Below are positions 63,156 to 64,000 of a DNA stretch of 64,000 bases, piece after piece; within the stretch, counting starts at the first letter, position 1, and each line of letters starts with the position of its first letter. The position numbers and the translations under genes are program-made. The notes beneath the pieces were generated by a model that worked only from the letters and a program-made list of their open reading frames with translations, did no database searches and was not told the origin of the DNA. Source of the stretch: Alkalihalobacillus sp. YIM B00296 (GTDB lineage: Bacteria; Bacillota; Bacilli; Bacillales; Fictibacillaceae); assembly GCF_020179385.1 (NCBI RefSeq), contig NZ_JAIBLJ010000016.1, positions 24,568 through 88,567 of the forward strand, read 5' to 3'.

Positions 63156-63829
63156 ACAATACTAACCTCATATAAAAGGATCAAAGGGGTTGTGACCAGT
63201 ACATGTGATACGATATCGGGCGGTGTGATCATCGCCGCAAGGATCAATAGGAAGATGTACGCATATTTTCTGGATGTTTTTAATTTTGACGGTGTTATGA
63301 GCCCTAGGTGGGTGGAAAACATGATGATCAAAGGCAATTCGAAAACCACCCCGATCGGGAGGATCAAGCGAAACATGAATGAAAAGTACTGATTGATCCC
63401 ATAGACTTCTGAAGCTCCGATTCGTTCTGAAAACGAGATCATAAATTGAAAGACCACCGGGAAAATCAAAAAATAACTGAAGAGAATCCCGGCTATGAAA
63501 AGGAAAAAAACAAAAGGGATATAGATGAGCGTAACCCTTTGTTCCATTCGGCTCAATCCTGGTGAGACAAATTTCCAAACCTGATACATGGCAAATGGCG
63601 TCGTAATGGCTAACGCGATAACAAAAGAGATTTTTAAATAGACATGGAACGCATCGCCAATCGCAAATACGTTCCAGTCAATCCTCTGCGAGATGGGAGC
63701 TGCTTTGATCTGTTGTAAGGCGGGTTCTGCCATGAGAAAACCAGATAAAAGGGATATAACAAACACCAACAAGATCCAGATAAGACGCTTTCTTAACTCG
63801 TTTACGTGGTGAATGGGTTGATCACTCAT
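63119..63829 (-). CDS. tatC: Sec-independent protein translocase subunit TatC
   Basis: 236 aa with six membrane helices. N-terminal HVNELRKRLIWILLVFVISL contains the conserved ELRKR twin-arginine recognition region; TPFAMYQVWKFVSPGL and YFLIFPVVFQFMISF are typical. Receptor of the twin-arginine export machine. AGAGGT lies before the ATG, and the tatA stop is six bases upstream, so tatAC form an operon. Substrate genes are not in the window. Confidence 0.95.
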   Translation of the reverse strand: MSDQPIHHVNELRKRLIWILLVFVISLLSGFLMAEPALQQIKAAPISQRIDWNVFAIGDAFHVYLKISFVIALAITTPFAMYQVWKFVSPGLSRMEQRVTLIYIPFVFFLFIAGILFSYFLIFPVVFQFMISFSERIGASEVYGINQYFSFMFRLILPIGVVFELPLIIMFSTHLGLITPSKLKTSRKYAYIFLLILAAMITPPDIVSHVLVTTPLILLYEVSIVCSNIVFVKKRG

Positions 63830-63835
63830 ACCTCT

Positions 63836-64000
63836 TTACCCTTTCCTATTGTCTCCATTTTCGCTTTTCCCTGATTGTGATTCATTTTCAGTTTCAGAGA
63901 TGAGATCTCTGGTCGACTTTTTAAACTCTTTCATGGTAAGACCAACAGAACGACCAAGTTCTGGCAATTTATTGGGTCCAAAAAGGATTAAGAACAACAC
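63836..64000 (-). CDS. tatA: TatA/TatE-family translocase protein, 5' part beyond window
   Basis: The minus-strand frame is open to the window edge and reads [20 protein letters not shown], followed by an amphipathic helix ([14 protein letters not shown]) and an acidic/polar tail. The [10 protein letters not shown] hinge is the TatA signature. Pore-forming partner of TatC. About 54 residues visible. Confidence 0.93.
   Translation of the reverse strand: MLFLILFGPNKLPELGRSVGLTMKEFKKSTRDLISETENESQSGKSENGDNRKG

Noticed and set aside
1..64000. CRISPR array, prophage, tRNA or rRNA genes
   Set aside because: No regularly spaced repeats, phage structural genes, cloverleaf or rRNA segments were seen.

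Overview
The window looks like a chromosome segment of a low-GC, endospore-former-type Bacillaceae bacterium. The clues are AT-rich DNA, strong AGGAGG-type ribosome sites, a Rap-Phr cassette, an FbpB-type small basic protein, poly-gamma-glutamate (PGA) capsule genes, a TagF-like protein, SLH-domain proteins, a cre site and a sigma-54 (-24/-12) promoter. The genus cannot be fixed from the sequence. No rRNA, tRNA, CRISPR array or intact prophage was seen.

Layout. 1-4649: end of a sugar catabolism operon (two CUT1 ABC permeases, two Gfo/Idh/MocA oxidoreductases, one TIM-barrel isomerase/epimerase). 4650-6145: decayed DNA with a headless TetR gene. 6117-12667: a compact nucleoside/ribose salvage island under a LacI/RbsR-type regulator with three matching operators: complete ECF transporter (T, A, A, S), ribokinase and nucleoside hydrolase. 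12668-19680: terminators, copies of a dispersed palindromic repeat, a GT2-TagF fusion, a membrane-anchored unknown, and a secreted M14 carboxypeptidase with stalk domains. 19751-26652: hexuronate island (GntR regulator, cre, TRAP transporter, glucuronate isomerase, mannonate dehydratase) in which both short-chain dehydrogenases are broken. 26896-30603 (minus strand): SLH/lysozyme-like surface protein, a Rap-Phr quorum cassette, and small genes and remnants. 30877-35859: sigma-54 activator, -24/-12 promoter, GltS-like symporter, ornithine-cyclodeaminase-family enzyme, orphan Fis helix-turn-helix fragment and VOC protein. 36737-38651: degenerate EAL protein and small genes. 39143-47009: eroded PGA capsule locus (headless capA, capD, capE-like, two PGA hydrolases) among wrecks of IS231/IS4 and IS1182 elements plus a homing-endonuclease-associated-repeat protein. 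47352-61575: large plus-strand cell-surface glycan cluster. 61956-64000: truncated fructose-type PTS gene, then minus-strand tatC and the end of tatA.

How parts work together. In the nucleoside island, the ECF transporter imports nucleosides, the hydrolase frees ribose, RbsK makes ribose-5-phosphate, and a ribose-type LacI repressor probably senses the product. In the uronate island, the TRAP system imports hexuronates, UxaC and UxuA process them, and the missing fructuronate-reductase step must be supplied elsewhere or the pathway is broken. In the glycan cluster, WecB and WecC convert UDP-GlcNAc to UDP-ManNAc and UDP-ManNAcA, three glycosyltransferases assemble a ManNAcA-containing polymer, and a TagG/TagH-like ABC exporter moves it out. 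A heparinase-fold protein, a two-repeat beta protein and an alpha/beta-hydrolase-like protein are probable modification, recognition or editing factors. This cluster is the best candidate for an incompletely described system.
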